Origin: Rhizobiales bacterium CCH10-E5
Lineage (GTDB): Bacteria; Pseudomonadota; Alphaproteobacteria; Rhizobiales; Beijerinckiaceae
DNA: 64,000 nucleotides
NCBI GenBank assembly: GCA_001556125.1
Contig: LSIG01000183.1
Coordinates: forward strand, 1 to 64,000
Direction: 5' to 3'
A program made the translations under genes and the position numbers. Under the pieces are notes generated by a model that did not search any database, had not been told where the DNA came from, and saw only the letters and a program-made list of their open reading frames with translations. Shown here piece by piece: positions 18,479 through 27,807 of the stretch. The first letter of the stretch is position 1. Every line of letters starts with the position of its first letter.

Positions 18479-19966
18479 ATGAAACGGATGACCAAGACGC
18501 CTCTCGCCTGCTGGGCCGGCATCGGCCTTGTCGCGATGACGCTCGCCGGCTGTGCCGTCGGGCCGGACTATGCGACGCCCGGCCAGTTGCTGCCTGGCCA
18601 GTGGGGTAACGCTCCGAAGACGACCAAGCCGCTGGACGCGGCCCGTCTCGGCGGCTGGTGGAAGAAGCTCGGCGATCGCCGGCTGAACGAGATCGTCGAG
18701 CGCGCGGTCGCCGGCAATCTCGACGTCGCCTCCGCCAAGGCGCGCATCCGCGAGGCGCGCGCCACGCGCCGTCAGGCGATCGGAGCGCTTCTCCCGCAGA
18801 TCGACGGCCAGGGCTCGGCGACGCGCTCGCGCTCCTCCGCCGCGACCTCCTCGAGCGGCACCAATATCACCTCGAACCTGTATCAGGCCGGCTTCGATGC
18901 GAGTTTCGAGCTCGATCTCTTCGGCGCGAACTACCGCAATGTCGAGGCGACGACCTATGGCGTCGATGCCGCGGACGAGGATCTGCGCGCGACCCTGCTG
19001 ACGCTGATCGGCGATGTCGCGACGAACTACACCGAAGCCCGCGGCGCGCAGGCCCGCATCGCGCTCGCCCGCCGCACCGCCGCCTCCCAGCGCGAGACCG
19101 AGAAGCTGACGCGCAACCGCTTCACGGCGGGCACCGCTTCGGCGCTCGACGTCGAGCGCGCCGCCGCCCAGGCCGCGACCACCGAGGCCGCGATCCCGAC
19201 GCTCGAGGCCTCCTATGCCCAGAGCCTGCACCAGCTCGGCATCCTGACCGGCGAGGCGCCGACCGCGCTCGCGGGACTCCTTGGTTCGGGCGGTCCGATC
19301 CCCGCTGCGCGCGGCACGCCGCCGGCCGGCATCCCCGCGGACGTGCTGGTCAACCGGCCGGACGTGCGCCGCGCCGAACGCCAGCTCGCCCAGGCGACGG
19401 CCAAGATCGGCCAGGCAGAGGCGGCACTCTATCCCAGCGTCAGCCTCACCGGAAAGATCAGCACCACCGCGCTGAAGACGGGCGACCTCGCCAAGAACTC
19501 CTCGATCGGCTGGTCCTTCGGCCCGACGCTCAGCGTTCCGATCTTCAATGGCGGCGAATTGCGCGCGGCTGTCGAGGTCGCCGAGGCGCAGCGCGACCAG
19601 TCCGACGCGGCGCTGCGGCTCGCGGTGCTGACCGCGCTGCAGGATGTCGAGAATTCGCTGGTCAACCTCGCCAAGGAGCGTCAGCGGGCCGGCAAGCTCT
19701 CTGCCGCCGCCACCTCCTATCGCGAGGCGGCGAGGCTCTCGCGCACGCTCTACCAGTCCGGCGCGGCGAGCTTCCTCGATGTGCTCGACGCCGAACGCTC
19801 GCTCTACAGCGCCGAGGACACGCTGCTGCAGAGCCGCGTCACCGCGACCTCCAACTTCGTCGCGCTCAACAAGGCGCTGGGCGGCGGCTGGGACCGGCCG
19901 GTCGAGGTCGAACGCAAGCGCGTCGTCGACACGAACACCGGCCCGCATCTGCGCGCCGCCTACTGA
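18479..19966 (+). CDS. Outer-membrane factor lipoprotein of the NodT/OprM family
   Basis: 495 residues with a lipobox LAGC near residue 24 and the mature start CAVGPDYATP. Two repeated outer-membrane efflux domains follow (ARIREARATRRQAIGALLPQ and FTAGTASALDVERA in the first; LYPSVSLTGKISTTA and YQSGAASFLDVLDAERSL in the second). It forms the trimeric outer-membrane duct of the pump. ATG at 18479 directly follows the permease stop. The 3' end overlaps the convergent LysR gene by 7 bases. Confidence 0.95.
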   Translation: MKRMTKTPLACWAGIGLVAMTLAGCAVGPDYATPGQLLPGQWGNAPKTTKPLDAARLGGWWKKLGDRRLNEIVERAVAGNLDVASAKARIREARATRRQAIGALLPQIDGQGSATRSRSSAATSSSGTNITSNLYQAGFDASFELDLFGANYRNVEATTYGVDAADEDLRATLLTLIGDVATNYTEARGAQARIALARRTAASQRETEKLTRNRFTAGTASALDVERAAAQAATTEAAIPTLEASYAQSLHQLGILTGEAPTALAGLLGSGGPIPAARGTPPAGIPADVLVNRPDVRRAERQLAQATAKIGQAEAALYPSVSLTGKISTTALKTGDLAKNSSIGWSFGPTLSVPIFNGGELRAAVEVAEAQRDQSDAALRLAVLTALQDVENSLVNLAKERQRAGKLSAAATSYREAARLSRTLYQSGAASFLDVLDAERSLYSAEDTLLQSRVTATSNFVALNKALGGGWDRPVEVERKRVVDTNTGPHLRAAY

Positions 19967-20877
19967 GGCTCAGGCCCTTCGCTGGCGGCGGCCAAATCGC
20001 GGATCGCCGCCGTCACCGTTTCGACGAAGCCCAGCGCCAGCGGCGAGCGGAGCCGGCCGACCGGCCAGACCACGCCGAGATCGTAAAGCACTTCGGGACG
20101 GAAGGGGCGCGTGACGATGCCGCGACCGCGGTACTCGGCGGCGGTATAGGGATCGACGATCCCCACCCCGGCACCGGAGGCGACCAGCGAGCAGGCGATC
20201 ATCGACAGCGGCGTCTCGACGCGGATCGCACGCTTCACGCGCGCGGCCGAGAACAGCGCGTCGGTGCGATAACGCCATTGCGTCGAGCCGGCGAGCGAGA
20301 CGAAGGGCTCGCCCGCGAAATCGGCCGGCTCCAGCACGGGCTTCTCGCACAGCCGGTGGCCCTCCGGCAGCACCGCGACCGCCGGCACCGAAGGCAGCTG
20401 CTCGGCCACGATATGCGGGAAGTCGAGCGGATACTGCGCGAAGCCGATGTCGCAGAAGCCGGTCGCGACCCAGTCCACCACCTGGGAGGAGATGCTGCCG
20501 TAGATCGCGATCTCGAGACCGGGCTTGTCTTTCATATAGGCGGCGACGAGCCGCGGCAGGAAGCCGACATTGAAGGTCGGCAGCGCCGCGATCCGGAGGC
20601 TGCCCGCGAGCCCCTCGCGCAGGTTGCGGGCCGTGTTCTCGATCTGCTCGAGACCGACGAACTGACGCTCGACCTCGCGGTATAACGAAAGCGCCTCATT
20701 GGTGGGCACGAGCCGCGTTCCGCGCCGCTCGAACAGCGTCAGGCCCAGGACATACTGCAGATCATGGATCAGGCGCGTCACGGCCGGCTGGCTGATATTC
20801 AGGGCGCGGGCGGCATTTGTGACGCCTCCGGCCACGATCACGGTCCGAAAGGCTTCGATCTGGCGCGGGTTCAGCAT
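19960..20877 (-). CDS. LysR-family transcriptional regulator, divergent to the PotD-like operon
   Basis: 305 residues. The helix-turn-helix is at residues 2-60 (QIEAFRTVIVAGGVTNAARALN, then SQPAVTRLIHDLQYVLG), followed by an effector-binding domain. It is divergent from the binding-protein gene at 20999 across 121 bases that contain a strong dyad (20914-20936) and a motif also found before the metC-like gene. It probably activates the importer/dehydrogenase operon. The effector is likely its amino substrate. Confidence 0.92.
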   Translation of the reverse strand: MLNPRQIEAFRTVIVAGGVTNAARALNISQPAVTRLIHDLQYVLGLTLFERRGTRLVPTNEALSLYREVERQFVGLEQIENTARNLREGLAGSLRIAALPTFNVGFLPRLVAAYMKDKPGLEIAIYGSISSQVVDWVATGFCDIGFAQYPLDFPHIVAEQLPSVPAVAVLPEGHRLCEKPVLEPADFAGEPFVSLAGSTQWRYRTDALFSAARVKRAIRVETPLSMIACSLVASGAGVGIVDPYTAAEYRGRGIVTRPFRPEVLYDLGVVWPVGRLRSPLALGFVETVTAAIRDLAAASEGPEPQ

Positions 20878-20900
20878 CGATTGTCCCGAAAAGCCCGATC

Positions 20901-20936
20901 ATAACATTTGGGTATCGAATGAACGAATCATTCGAT
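20901..20936. promoter_or_regulatory. LysR-type operator with perfect 9-base dyad
   Basis: ATCGAATGA (20914-20922) and TCATTCGAT (20928-20936) are perfect arms around ACGAA. Overlapping it upstream is ATAACATTTGGGTATCG (20901-20917), which recurs almost exactly at 49847-49863. This looks like the recognition and activation sites of the divergent LysR regulator. A GAGGAGGGG ribosome-binding sequence follows near 20986. Confidence 0.6.
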
Positions 20937-20998
20937 TTGACCCGTTACAATCTGTCGCAGAACCTTCACCCATCGCTCACAAAAACGAGGAGGGGTTC

Positions 20999-22036
20999 AT
21001 GAAAGTCTCTTGGGTTGGACTGCTGCTGACGACGACCGCGCTCGCCGCGTCCGGTGCCGCCATCGCGCAGCAGAAGACGATGTATGTCGCCGGCTATGGC
21101 GGCTCCTATGAGCAGACCATGCGCAAGGAGGTCATCCCGGTCTTCGAGAAGCAGGCCAACGTCAAGATCGAATACGTCGCCGGCAATTCGACCGACACCC
21201 TCGCCAAGCTCCAGGCCCAGAAGGGCAACCAGCAGATCGACGTCGCCATCGTCGATGACGGCCCGGCCTATCAGGCGGTCGCGCTCGGCTTCTGCGGCAC
21301 GCTGACCGACGGCCCCGTCTACAAGGACGTCGCTCCGGTGATGAAGTTCAAGTCCAACAAGGGCGTCGGCCTCGGCCTGGTCGCCACGGGCCTGTTCTAC
21401 AACACCAAGGTCTTCGCCGAGAACAAGTGGCCGGCGCCGACCTCCTGGAACGATCTGAAGTCGAAGACCTACGGCAAGAAGATCGTCACCCCACCGATCA
21501 ACAACACCTATGGCCTGCATGCCCTGATCGCGATGGCGCAGATCGGTGGCGGCGGCGAAAGCAACATCGAGCCGGGCTTCAAGACCTTCAAGGACGAGAT
21601 CAACCCCAACATCGTCGCCTATGAGCCTTCGCCGGCGAAGATGACCGAGCTCTTCCAGAACGGTCAGGCGGTGCTCGGCGTCTGGGGCTCGGGCCGCGTC
21701 AAGGCCTTCGCCGACACCGGCTTCCCGGTCGAGTTCGTCTATCCGAAGGAGGGCAGCTTCGCGCTCGGCGTCGCGGCCTGCCCGGTCGAGGGCGCCAAGA
21801 ACCCGGCCGAGGCCAACGCCTTCATCCAGTTCATGCTCTCCCCCGCGATCCAGAAGATCATGGCGGTCGGCGCCGGCTTCGGCCCGGCCAACACGACCGT
21901 GACGCTGACCAAGGACGAGCAGAAGGGCCTGCCCTATGGCGATGAGGTCAAGACGCTGAAGGCGGTCGACTGGGATATCGTCAACGCCAAGCGCGAGGAA
22001 TGGACCAAGCGCTGGAACCGCGAGATCGAGCGGTAA
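20999..22036 (+). CDS. ABC transporter substrate-binding protein, polyamine/PotD-like
   Basis: 345 residues. The cleavable Sec-type signal ends near residue 24 (ASGAAIAQQ). The mature protein begins KTMYVAGYGGSYEQTM, and has the family-1 solute-binding organisation seen in spermidine/putrescine receptors, with the GLVATGLFYNTKVF central segment. GAGGAGGGG precedes the ATG at 20999. It is the first gene of a long operon with a PotA/B/C-like set and amine or amino-acid dehydrogenase subunits, so it probably captures an amino compound. Polyamine itself is not proven. Confidence 0.9.
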   Translation: MKVSWVGLLLTTTALAASGAAIAQQKTMYVAGYGGSYEQTMRKEVIPVFEKQANVKIEYVAGNSTDTLAKLQAQKGNQQIDVAIVDDGPAYQAVALGFCGTLTDGPVYKDVAPVMKFKSNKGVGLGLVATGLFYNTKVFAENKWPAPTSWNDLKSKTYGKKIVTPPINNTYGLHALIAMAQIGGGGESNIEPGFKTFKDEINPNIVAYEPSPAKMTELFQNGQAVLGVWGSGRVKAFADTGFPVEFVYPKEGSFALGVAACPVEGAKNPAEANAFIQFMLSPAIQKIMAVGAGFGPANTTVTLTKDEQKGLPYGDEVKTLKAVDWDIVNAKREEWTKRWNREIER

Positions 22037-22058
22037 GCGTCTAGCCCAAGAACCACAC

Positions 22059-22206
22059 CGTCATCCCGGACAAGCGGCAAAGCCGCGCCGATCCGGGATC
22101 CATGCCTGAACCTTCTTCGGACGTGTTCCGGCATGGATCCCGGGTCTCCCGGAGCCTGTCCTTGGTCCGGCCAAAGGCCGGACCCGAGGGGTCGCCCGGG
22201 ATGACG
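22059..22206. repeat. Long palindromic intergenic repeat, copy 2
   Basis: The left arm begins CGTCATCCCGGAC and reaches GGGATCCATGCC; the right arm starts GGCATGGATCCCGGG and ends CCCGGGATGACG (to 22206). Inner hairpins such as AAGCGGCAAAGCCGC and GGTCCGGCCAAAGGCCGGACC lie within the arms. It separates the binding-protein and ATPase genes and belongs to the same family as the copies at 7736 and 40012. Confidence 0.88.
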
Positions 22207-22230
22207 ACCGCCATGAGCAGATTGATACCC

Positions 22231-23274
22231 ATGTCCCATCTCGTCCTCGACGGCCTGACCAAGCGCTTCGGCGGCTTCACCGCCGTCGACGCCATGAACC
22301 TCTCCGTCGAGCGTGGCGAGTTCATCTCGCTGCTCGGCCCGTCGGGCTGCGGCAAGACGACGACGCTGCAGATGATCGCCGGCTTCGTCGATGTCGACCA
22401 GGGCGGCATCCGGCTCGACGGCGCGGATCTGGTTTCGGTCGCTCCCAACAAGCGCGGACTCGGTATCGTCTTCCAGAGCTATGCGCTGTTTCCGCATATG
22501 ACGGTGGCGGAGAACATCGCCTTCGGGCTCGAGATGCGCGACGTGCCCAAGGCCGACCGCGACCGGCGCACGCTGGAGGCGATGGAACTCGTCGGCCTCA
22601 AGGGCTTCGCCGATCGCTATCCGCGCCGGATGTCGGGCGGCCAGCAGCAGCGCGTGGCGCTGGCGCGGGCGCTCGTAATCAAGCCGGCGCTGCTCCTGCT
22701 CGACGAGCCGCTCTCCAACCTCGATGCCAAGCTGCGTGAGGAGATGCAAAGCGAGCTGCGCCAGATCCAGCGCTCGATCGGCACCACCACGATCCTCGTC
22801 ACCCACGACCAGCACGAGGCGATGGCGCTCTCGGACCGCATCGTGCTGATGAACCAGGGTCGCATCGAGCAGATCGGCGCGCCGCACGAAGTCTATGACC
22901 GGCCCGCCAGCGCCTTCGTCGCGAGCTTCCTCGGCAAAACCAATGTGCTCGCCGCGACCGGCGACGGGCAGGGCGCCGTCAACGTCGGTGGCCTCGTTCT
23001 GCCACTGCCGGGAGCCGGGAAGGGGCCGCTGCAGCTCGCTGTCCGGCCCGAGCGACTGATGCTCGCCGCGGCCGGCGAGCCCGGACTCGAGGCGCGCATC
23101 ACCGGCCGGGTCTTCCAGGGCGCGCATTGGCAGTTCAGCGCCGAGAGCGCCGCCGGCGCGCTGATCCTGATGCGCGGCAATGACGGTGCGGCCGTGCCGG
23201 GCGAAGGCGAAACCGTGCGGCTTCGGTTCTCGGCCGCCGACGCCGCCATCCTGCCCGCCGGAGCGGCGGCATGA
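22231..23274 (+). CDS. ABC transporter ATP-binding protein, PotA-like
   Basis: 347 residues. Walker A GPSGCGKTT, signature MSGGQQQRVALARAL, Walker B LLLLDEPLSNLDAKL, H-loop VTHDQHEAMALSD, then a C-terminal TOBE-type domain. It powers import with the permeases at 23271 and 24134. The start is set at 22231; upstream in-frame ATGs at 22213 and 22102 lie beside or in the palindromic repeat and encode non-conserved sequence. The stop overlaps the next ATG by 4 bases. Confidence 0.94.
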   Translation: MSHLVLDGLTKRFGGFTAVDAMNLSVERGEFISLLGPSGCGKTTTLQMIAGFVDVDQGGIRLDGADLVSVAPNKRGLGIVFQSYALFPHMTVAENIAFGLEMRDVPKADRDRRTLEAMELVGLKGFADRYPRRMSGGQQQRVALARALVIKPALLLLDEPLSNLDAKLREEMQSELRQIQRSIGTTTILVTHDQHEAMALSDRIVLMNQGRIEQIGAPHEVYDRPASAFVASFLGKTNVLAATGDGQGAVNVGGLVLPLPGAGKGPLQLAVRPERLMLAAAGEPGLEARITGRVFQGAHWQFSAESAAGALILMRGNDGAAVPGEGETVRLRFSAADAAILPAGAAA

Positions 23275-24137
23275 GCGGCGTCGTAACGCAGCGCAGCGCG
23301 CCCTTCCTGCTGACCGGGCCAGCGCTGCTGGTCTTTCTCGGACTGGTCATCATCCCGCTGGGCATGACCGTACTGCTCTCCTTCTACGACTGGGGGCAGT
23401 ACAAGGGCATCGTCCCGGAATTCACGCTGAAGAACTGGATCGAGGTCTTCAGCGACTCCTATTTCCTCGAGATCTTCCTGCGGACCTTCCGCATCGCGAT
23501 CCTCGTCACGCTGGCGAGCATCCTCATCGGCGTGCCTGAGGCCTACATCCTCAACCGGATGTCTCCCGCCTGGCGCAGCGCCTTCCTGCTGGTGATCATC
23601 GGCCCGCTTCTGGTCTCGGTCGTGGCGCGCACGCTCGGCTGGGCCCTGCTGCTGGGCTCGACCGGCCTCGTCAACCAGGGCCTGATCGCGCTCGGTCTGA
23701 TCAAGACGCCGCTTGAGTTCATGTTCACCGAGACCGGCGTCGTCATCGCGCTGATCCATGTGCTGATCCCCTTCATGATCCTCGCGGTCTGGGCCTCGCT
23801 GCAGCGGCTCGACCCCCAGATCGAGAACGCGGCGCTCTCGCTCGGCGCCGGCCGCTTGACGATCTGGCGCCGGGTCATCCTGCCGCAGATCGTGCCGGGC
23901 ATCCTCTCGGGCTCGATCATCGTCTTCGCGCTGGCCGCGAGCGCCTTCGCCTCGCCGGCGATCATCGGCGGGCGCCGACTCAAGGTCGCCGCGACGCTGG
24001 CCTATGACGAGTTCCTCAACACGCTGAACTGGCCGCTCGGCGCCGCGGTGGCGACGCTGCTGCTGGTCGCGCTGGTGCTGATCACCGTCGGCTCCAACCG
24101 CCTCGTCGAGCGCCGCTACGCACAGGTGTTCGAATGA
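23271..24137 (+). CDS. ABC transporter permease, PotB-like
   Basis: 288 residues with six hydrophobic segments, beginning near residue 13 (LTGPALLVFLGLVII). The coupling loop includes the EAA-type sequence AALSLGAGRLTIWRRVILPQIVPG. It pairs with the 24134 permease as a heterodimeric channel for the PotD-like receptor. The start overlaps the ATPase stop and the stop overlaps the next start, so the set is translationally coupled. Confidence 0.93.
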   Translation: MSGVVTQRSAPFLLTGPALLVFLGLVIIPLGMTVLLSFYDWGQYKGIVPEFTLKNWIEVFSDSYFLEIFLRTFRIAILVTLASILIGVPEAYILNRMSPAWRSAFLLVIIGPLLVSVVARTLGWALLLGSTGLVNQGLIALGLIKTPLEFMFTETGVVIALIHVLIPFMILAVWASLQRLDPQIENAALSLGAGRLTIWRRVILPQIVPGILSGSIIVFALAASAFASPAIIGGRRLKVAATLAYDEFLNTLNWPLGAAVATLLLVALVLITVGSNRLVERRYAQVFE

Positions 24138-24934
24138 GACGAAACGGCATCCCCGCCCTGATCTTCCATGGGCTCTTCGTCGTCTTCATGCTGGCGCCGC
24201 TGCTGATTGTCTGCGTCGTCGCCTTCACGCCCGAGGGCTATCTCTCGCTGCCGACGCGCGGCCCGAGCCTGCGGTGGTTCAGGGCGATCTTCGACTATCC
24301 CGAGTTCATTCGGGCCTTCCGCGATTCGCTCTGGCTGGCGGCTTTGTCCTCGACCATCGCGATCGGGCTTGCGGTGCCGGCTGCGCTCGCCATCGCGCGC
24401 TACCGCTTCCCCGGACGCGAGGCGATCACGGCGCTGTTCATGTCGCCGCTGATGGTCCCGCATGTCGTGCTGGGCATCGCCTTCCTGCGCTTCTTCACGC
24501 AGATCGGCATCTCCGGCACCTTCGTCGGGCTGGTGCTGAGCCACGTCATCGTGGTCATCCCCTTCGCGCTGCGGCTGGTGCTGGCGGCCTCCTACGGCAT
24601 CGACCGGCGCATCGAGCATGCCGCGATCTCGCTCGGCGCCGGCACGGCCACGGTGTTCCGCCGGGTGACGCTGCCGCTGATCCTGCCGGGCGTGGTCTCG
24701 GGCTGGCTCTTGGCGGCGATCAACTCCTTCGACGAGGTCACGATGACCGTGTTCATCGCCTCGCCGGCGACCGTGACGCTGCCGGTGCGCATGTTCCTCT
24801 ACATCCAGGACAACATCGACCCGCTGATCGCGGCGGTTTCCGCCTGCCTGATCGCCATGACCGCGATCCTGCTTTTCGCGCTCGACCGCCTGTTCGGGCT
24901 CGACCGCCTCTTCGTCGGATCCGGAAAGGGCTGA
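24134..24934 (+). CDS. ABC transporter permease, PotC-like
   Basis: 266 residues, six membrane segments. The coupling loop reads AAISLGAGTATVFRRVTLPLILPG, the mate of that in the preceding permease. It completes the channel. It is followed after 5 bases by a GTG-started flavoprotein gene, tying uptake to oxidation of the imported compound. Confidence 0.93.
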   Translation: MRRNGIPALIFHGLFVVFMLAPLLIVCVVAFTPEGYLSLPTRGPSLRWFRAIFDYPEFIRAFRDSLWLAALSSTIAIGLAVPAALAIARYRFPGREAITALFMSPLMVPHVVLGIAFLRFFTQIGISGTFVGLVLSHVIVVIPFALRLVLAASYGIDRRIEHAAISLGAGTATVFRRVTLPLILPGVVSGWLLAAINSFDEVTMTVFIASPATVTLPVRMFLYIQDNIDPLIAAVSACLIAMTAILLFALDRLFGLDRLFVGSGKG

Positions 24935-24939
24935 CAGAC

Positions 24940-26073
24940 GTGACTGCGCAAAACTCCGTATCGGAAGCCGACATCGTCGTCGTCGGCGGCGGCGTCGTCG
25001 GCGGCGCCATGGCGCTCGGCCTGGCGCGCGGTGGTGCGCGCGTCACCGTCCTCGACGAGGGGGACGTCGCCTTCCGCGCCTCGCGCGGCAATTTCGCGCT
25101 GGTCTGGGTCCAGTCCAAGGGGCTCGGCATGCCCGACTATGCGATGTGGTCGCGCCGTTCGGCCGAGCAATGGCACGAACTCGCCGCGGTGCTGCACGAG
25201 GACACCGGTATCGACGTTGCCCACAGCCAGCCCGGCGGCTTCATGCTCTGCCTGTCCGAGGCCGAGCTCGAGCAGCGTCGCCAGACCATGCAGCGTCTGC
25301 ACAACCAGATGTCGCTGAGCGATTTCCCCTATGAGATCCTCGACCACGACGAGACCAAGCGCCGCCTGCCCGACATCGGCAAGGATGTGGTCGGCTCGGT
25401 CTACAGCCCGCTCGACGGCCATGTGAATTCGCTCAAGCTGTTCCGGGCGCTGCGCGACGCCAGCGCGCGGCGCGGCGTCGACTATCGCCCCAACTGCACG
25501 GTCGACAGCATCCTCTCGGACGCCGGCGGCTTCCGGCTGAAGGGCGCCTTCGGCGAAATCGCGGCCGGCAAGGTCGTGCTCGCGGCCGGCCTCGGCAATG
25601 CGCGGCTCGCCCCCATGGTCGGGCTCGATGCGCCGGTGAAGCCGAGCAAGGGACAGATCATCGTCACCGAGAAGACCGACCCCTTCCTGCACAACCCGAT
25701 GGTGACGATCCGCCAGACCGACGAGGGCGGCATCATGATCGGCGACAGCCAGGAGGATCGCGGCTTCGACACCGTCGTCGGCCAGCCGATCCTCTCGGTC
25801 ATGGCCGAGCGCGCGGTGCGGATGTTCCCGCGGCTGGCGGGCCTCAACGTCGTCCGCTCCTGGTCGGCGCTGCGGGTGATGAGCCCGGACGGTTTCCCGA
25901 TCTACGATCAGTCGCTCAGCCATCCCGGCGCCTTCGTCGTCACCTGCCATTCCGGCGTGACGCTCGCCGCCAACCATGTCCTGACGCTCGCCCCCGCCAT
26001 TCTCTCGGGCGGCCTGCCCGACACGCTCGATGCCTTTTCCGCACGGAGGTTCCATGTTCCGGCCCATGCATGA
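24940..26073 (+). CDS. FAD-dependent amino-acid/amine oxidoreductase, DadA/glycine-oxidase-like (first beta subunit)
   Basis: 377 residues. The FAD-binding Rossmann motif VVGGGVVGGAMALGLARGG is near residue 13, with the adenine-ribose acidic residue in VTVLDEG. The C-terminal GVTLAANH-type segment closes the D-amino-acid-oxidase-like fold. Such proteins oxidise C-N bonds. Genes for a small 2Fe-2S protein, a larger FAD/NAD subunit and a second DadA-like protein follow with overlaps, as in opine oxidase, hydroxyproline dehydrogenase and hydrogen-cyanide-synthase-type multi-subunit enzymes. Start is GTG at 24940. The substrate is not known. Confidence 0.87.
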   Translation: MTAQNSVSEADIVVVGGGVVGGAMALGLARGGARVTVLDEGDVAFRASRGNFALVWVQSKGLGMPDYAMWSRRSAEQWHELAAVLHEDTGIDVAHSQPGGFMLCLSEAELEQRRQTMQRLHNQMSLSDFPYEILDHDETKRRLPDIGKDVVGSVYSPLDGHVNSLKLFRALRDASARRGVDYRPNCTVDSILSDAGGFRLKGAFGEIAAGKVVLAAGLGNARLAPMVGLDAPVKPSKGQIIVTEKTDPFLHNPMVTIRQTDEGGIMIGDSQEDRGFDTVVGQPILSVMAERAVRMFPRLAGLNVVRSWSALRVMSPDGFPIYDQSLSHPGAFVVTCHSGVTLAANHVLTLAPAILSGGLPDTLDAFSARRFHVPAHA

Positions 26074-26362
26074 GGGCAAGCCAGCCGATGCGCTCGGCTT
26101 CACCTTCGACGGGCGTGCCCTCACGGCACGCGCCGGCGACACGGTCGCGGCCGCGCTGCTCGCCAATGGCATTCAGGCCTGCCGGCAGACGCCGGTCTCG
26201 GGCGCGGCCCGCGGGCCCTATTGCATGATGGGCGTCTGCTTCGAATGTCTCGTCGTCATCGACGGCGTCGGCAACCGCCAAGGCTGCCTCGTGCCCCTGC
26301 GCGAGGGCATGCGGATCGAAACCCAGGCCGGACGTCGCCATCCCGATGGGGCCCAGTCATGA
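26054..26362 (+). CDS. Small (2Fe-2S) ferredoxin-like subunit of the dehydrogenase
   Basis: 102 residues with cysteines arranged as C43, then YCMMGVCFEC, then GC of RQGCLVPL, matching the 2Fe-2S subunits of HcnA/OoxA-type enzymes. GGAGG precedes the ATG at 26054, which lies inside the preceding gene by 20 bases; the stop overlaps the next ATG. It should pass electrons from the DadA-like flavin to the larger FAD subunit. No signal peptide, so it is cytoplasmic and probably membrane-associated through the complex. Confidence 0.88.
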   Translation: MFRPMHEGKPADALGFTFDGRALTARAGDTVAAALLANGIQACRQTPVSGAARGPYCMMGVCFECLVVIDGVGNRQGCLVPLREGMRIETQAGRRHPDGAQS

Positions 26363-27807
26363 TCGCGATCGAGACGATCGGCCAGGTCGCCGAGCATTAC
26401 GATATCGCTGTGGTCGGCGCCGGCCCGGCCGGGCTCGCGGCGGCCGCGCGCGCGGCGGAACTCGGTCTCTCCGTGCTGCTGGCCGACGAGAACCCGGCAC
26501 CCGGCGGCCAGATCTATCGCGCCATCACCACGACTCCGGTCACGAAGCGCGCCGTGCTGGGCGAGGATTACTGGAAGGGCGGGGCGCTGGTCGACCGGCT
26601 GAAGCCGACGAAGACCGCCTATGCGCCGGGCTGCACCGTCTGGTCTGTCGCGCCCGACGAGGCCGGTGGCTTCGAGCTCGGGCTCTCGCTCGGAGGCCAG
26701 GCCCGGCTGATCGCCGCCGGTCAGGTCATCCTGGCGACGGGCGCGCAGGAGCGGCCCTTCCCAATTCCGGGCTGGACGCTGCCGGGCGTGATGACCGCGG
26801 GCGCGGCCCAGATCGCGCTCAAGGCCTCGGGCCTCGTGCCGAGCGGCCGCACCGTCATCGCCGGCTGCGGCCCCTTGCTCTATCTGCTCGCCGGCCAGCT
26901 CGCGGCGGCGGGCGCGAACATCGTCGCCGTGCTCGACACCACGCCGCGCCGCAACTGGCTCGCCGCCATCGCCGCATTTCCCGATTTCCTGCGCTCGCCC
27001 TATCTCGCCAAGGGGCTGAAGCTGATGGCGGCCGCCCGCGGCAAACTGCCCTTCAAGACCGGCGTCACCGCTCTGGCGGCCGCGGGCTCGGACAAGCTGA
27101 CGGGAGTGGCGGTGACGCGTGGAGGAGCGACCGAGACGATTTCCTGCGACGCGCTGCTGCTGCATCAGGGCGTCATCCCCGGCATCAACCTCGCCAACGC
27201 CGCCGGCTGCGCCCAGCACTTCGATACCGTCCAGCATTGCTGGACGCCGACGGTGGACGAGTGGTTCGCCTCCTCGATCCCCGGCATCGCCATCGCCGGC
27301 GACGGGGCCGGGATCGGCGGTGCCGAAAGCGCGGCTCTGCGCGGCGAGATCGCGGCGCTCGACGCCGCGCGCCGGCTCGGCCGGCTCTCGGAAGCCGAGC
27401 GCAACGAAAAGGCAGCCCCCACGCAGGCCGAACTGGCCCGCAGCCTGCGCGGGCGGCGCTTCCTCGACCTGCTCTATCGCCCGGCCCCGCAATTCCTTGC
27501 GCCTCCGGCGGACGAGACCATCGTCTGCCGTTGCGAGGAGGTCACGGCCGGACAGATCCGCGACACGGCGCGGCGCCTCGGTGTCACCGGCCCCAACCAG
27601 ATGAAGGCCTTCCTGCGCTGCGGCATGGGCCCCTGCCAGGGCCGTCTCTGCGGCCCGACCGTGGTCGAGCTGATCGCGCAGGAGCGCGGCGTCTCGGCCG
27701 AGGAGACCGGCTATTACCGGCTGCGCCCGCCCGTGAAGCCGGTGACGCTGGCCGAGCTCGCGGCCCTGCCGCCGACGGACGCTGCCATCAAAGCGGTGGT
27801 TCGGTGA
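26359..27807 (+). CDS. FAD/NAD(P)-binding oxidoreductase subunit with C-terminal BFD-like 2Fe-2S domain
   Basis: 482 residues. The FAD motif is AVVGAGPAGLAAAARAAE near residue 17, and a second dinucleotide site is ILATGAQERPFPIPG onward. The C-terminal BFD-like domain has the cysteines in VCRCEEVT and in CGMGPCQGRLCGP. It is the alpha subunit of an OoxA/HcnB-type dehydrogenase and transfers electrons to the respiratory chain. It overlaps both neighbours by 4 bases. Confidence 0.9.
   Translation: MIAIETIGQVAEHYDIAVVGAGPAGLAAAARAAELGLSVLLADENPAPGGQIYRAITTTPVTKRAVLGEDYWKGGALVDRLKPTKTAYAPGCTVWSVAPDEAGGFELGLSLGGQARLIAAGQVILATGAQERPFPIPGWTLPGVMTAGAAQIALKASGLVPSGRTVIAGCGPLLYLLAGQLAAAGANIVAVLDTTPRRNWLAAIAAFPDFLRSPYLAKGLKLMAAARGKLPFKTGVTALAAAGSDKLTGVAVTRGGATETISCDALLLHQGVIPGINLANAAGCAQHFDTVQHCWTPTVDEWFASSIPGIAIAGDGAGIGGAESAALRGEIAALDAARRLGRLSEAERNEKAAPTQAELARSLRGRRFLDLLYRPAPQFLAPPADETIVCRCEEVTAGQIRDTARRLGVTGPNQMKAFLRCGMGPCQGRLCGPTVVELIAQERGVSAEETGYYRLRPPVKPVTLAELAALPPTDAAIKAVVR

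Noticed and set aside
15430..18522. About 1030-codon open frame antisense to the RND permease
   Set aside because: Highly charged low-complexity translation (Asp, Arg, Gln, His) with no fold features; the plus-strand RND permease is full length and certain.
22102..22230. N-terminal extension of the PotA-like ATPase from ATG 22102
   Set aside because: The extension is encoded by the palindromic repeat and the ATPase fold begins only after 22231.
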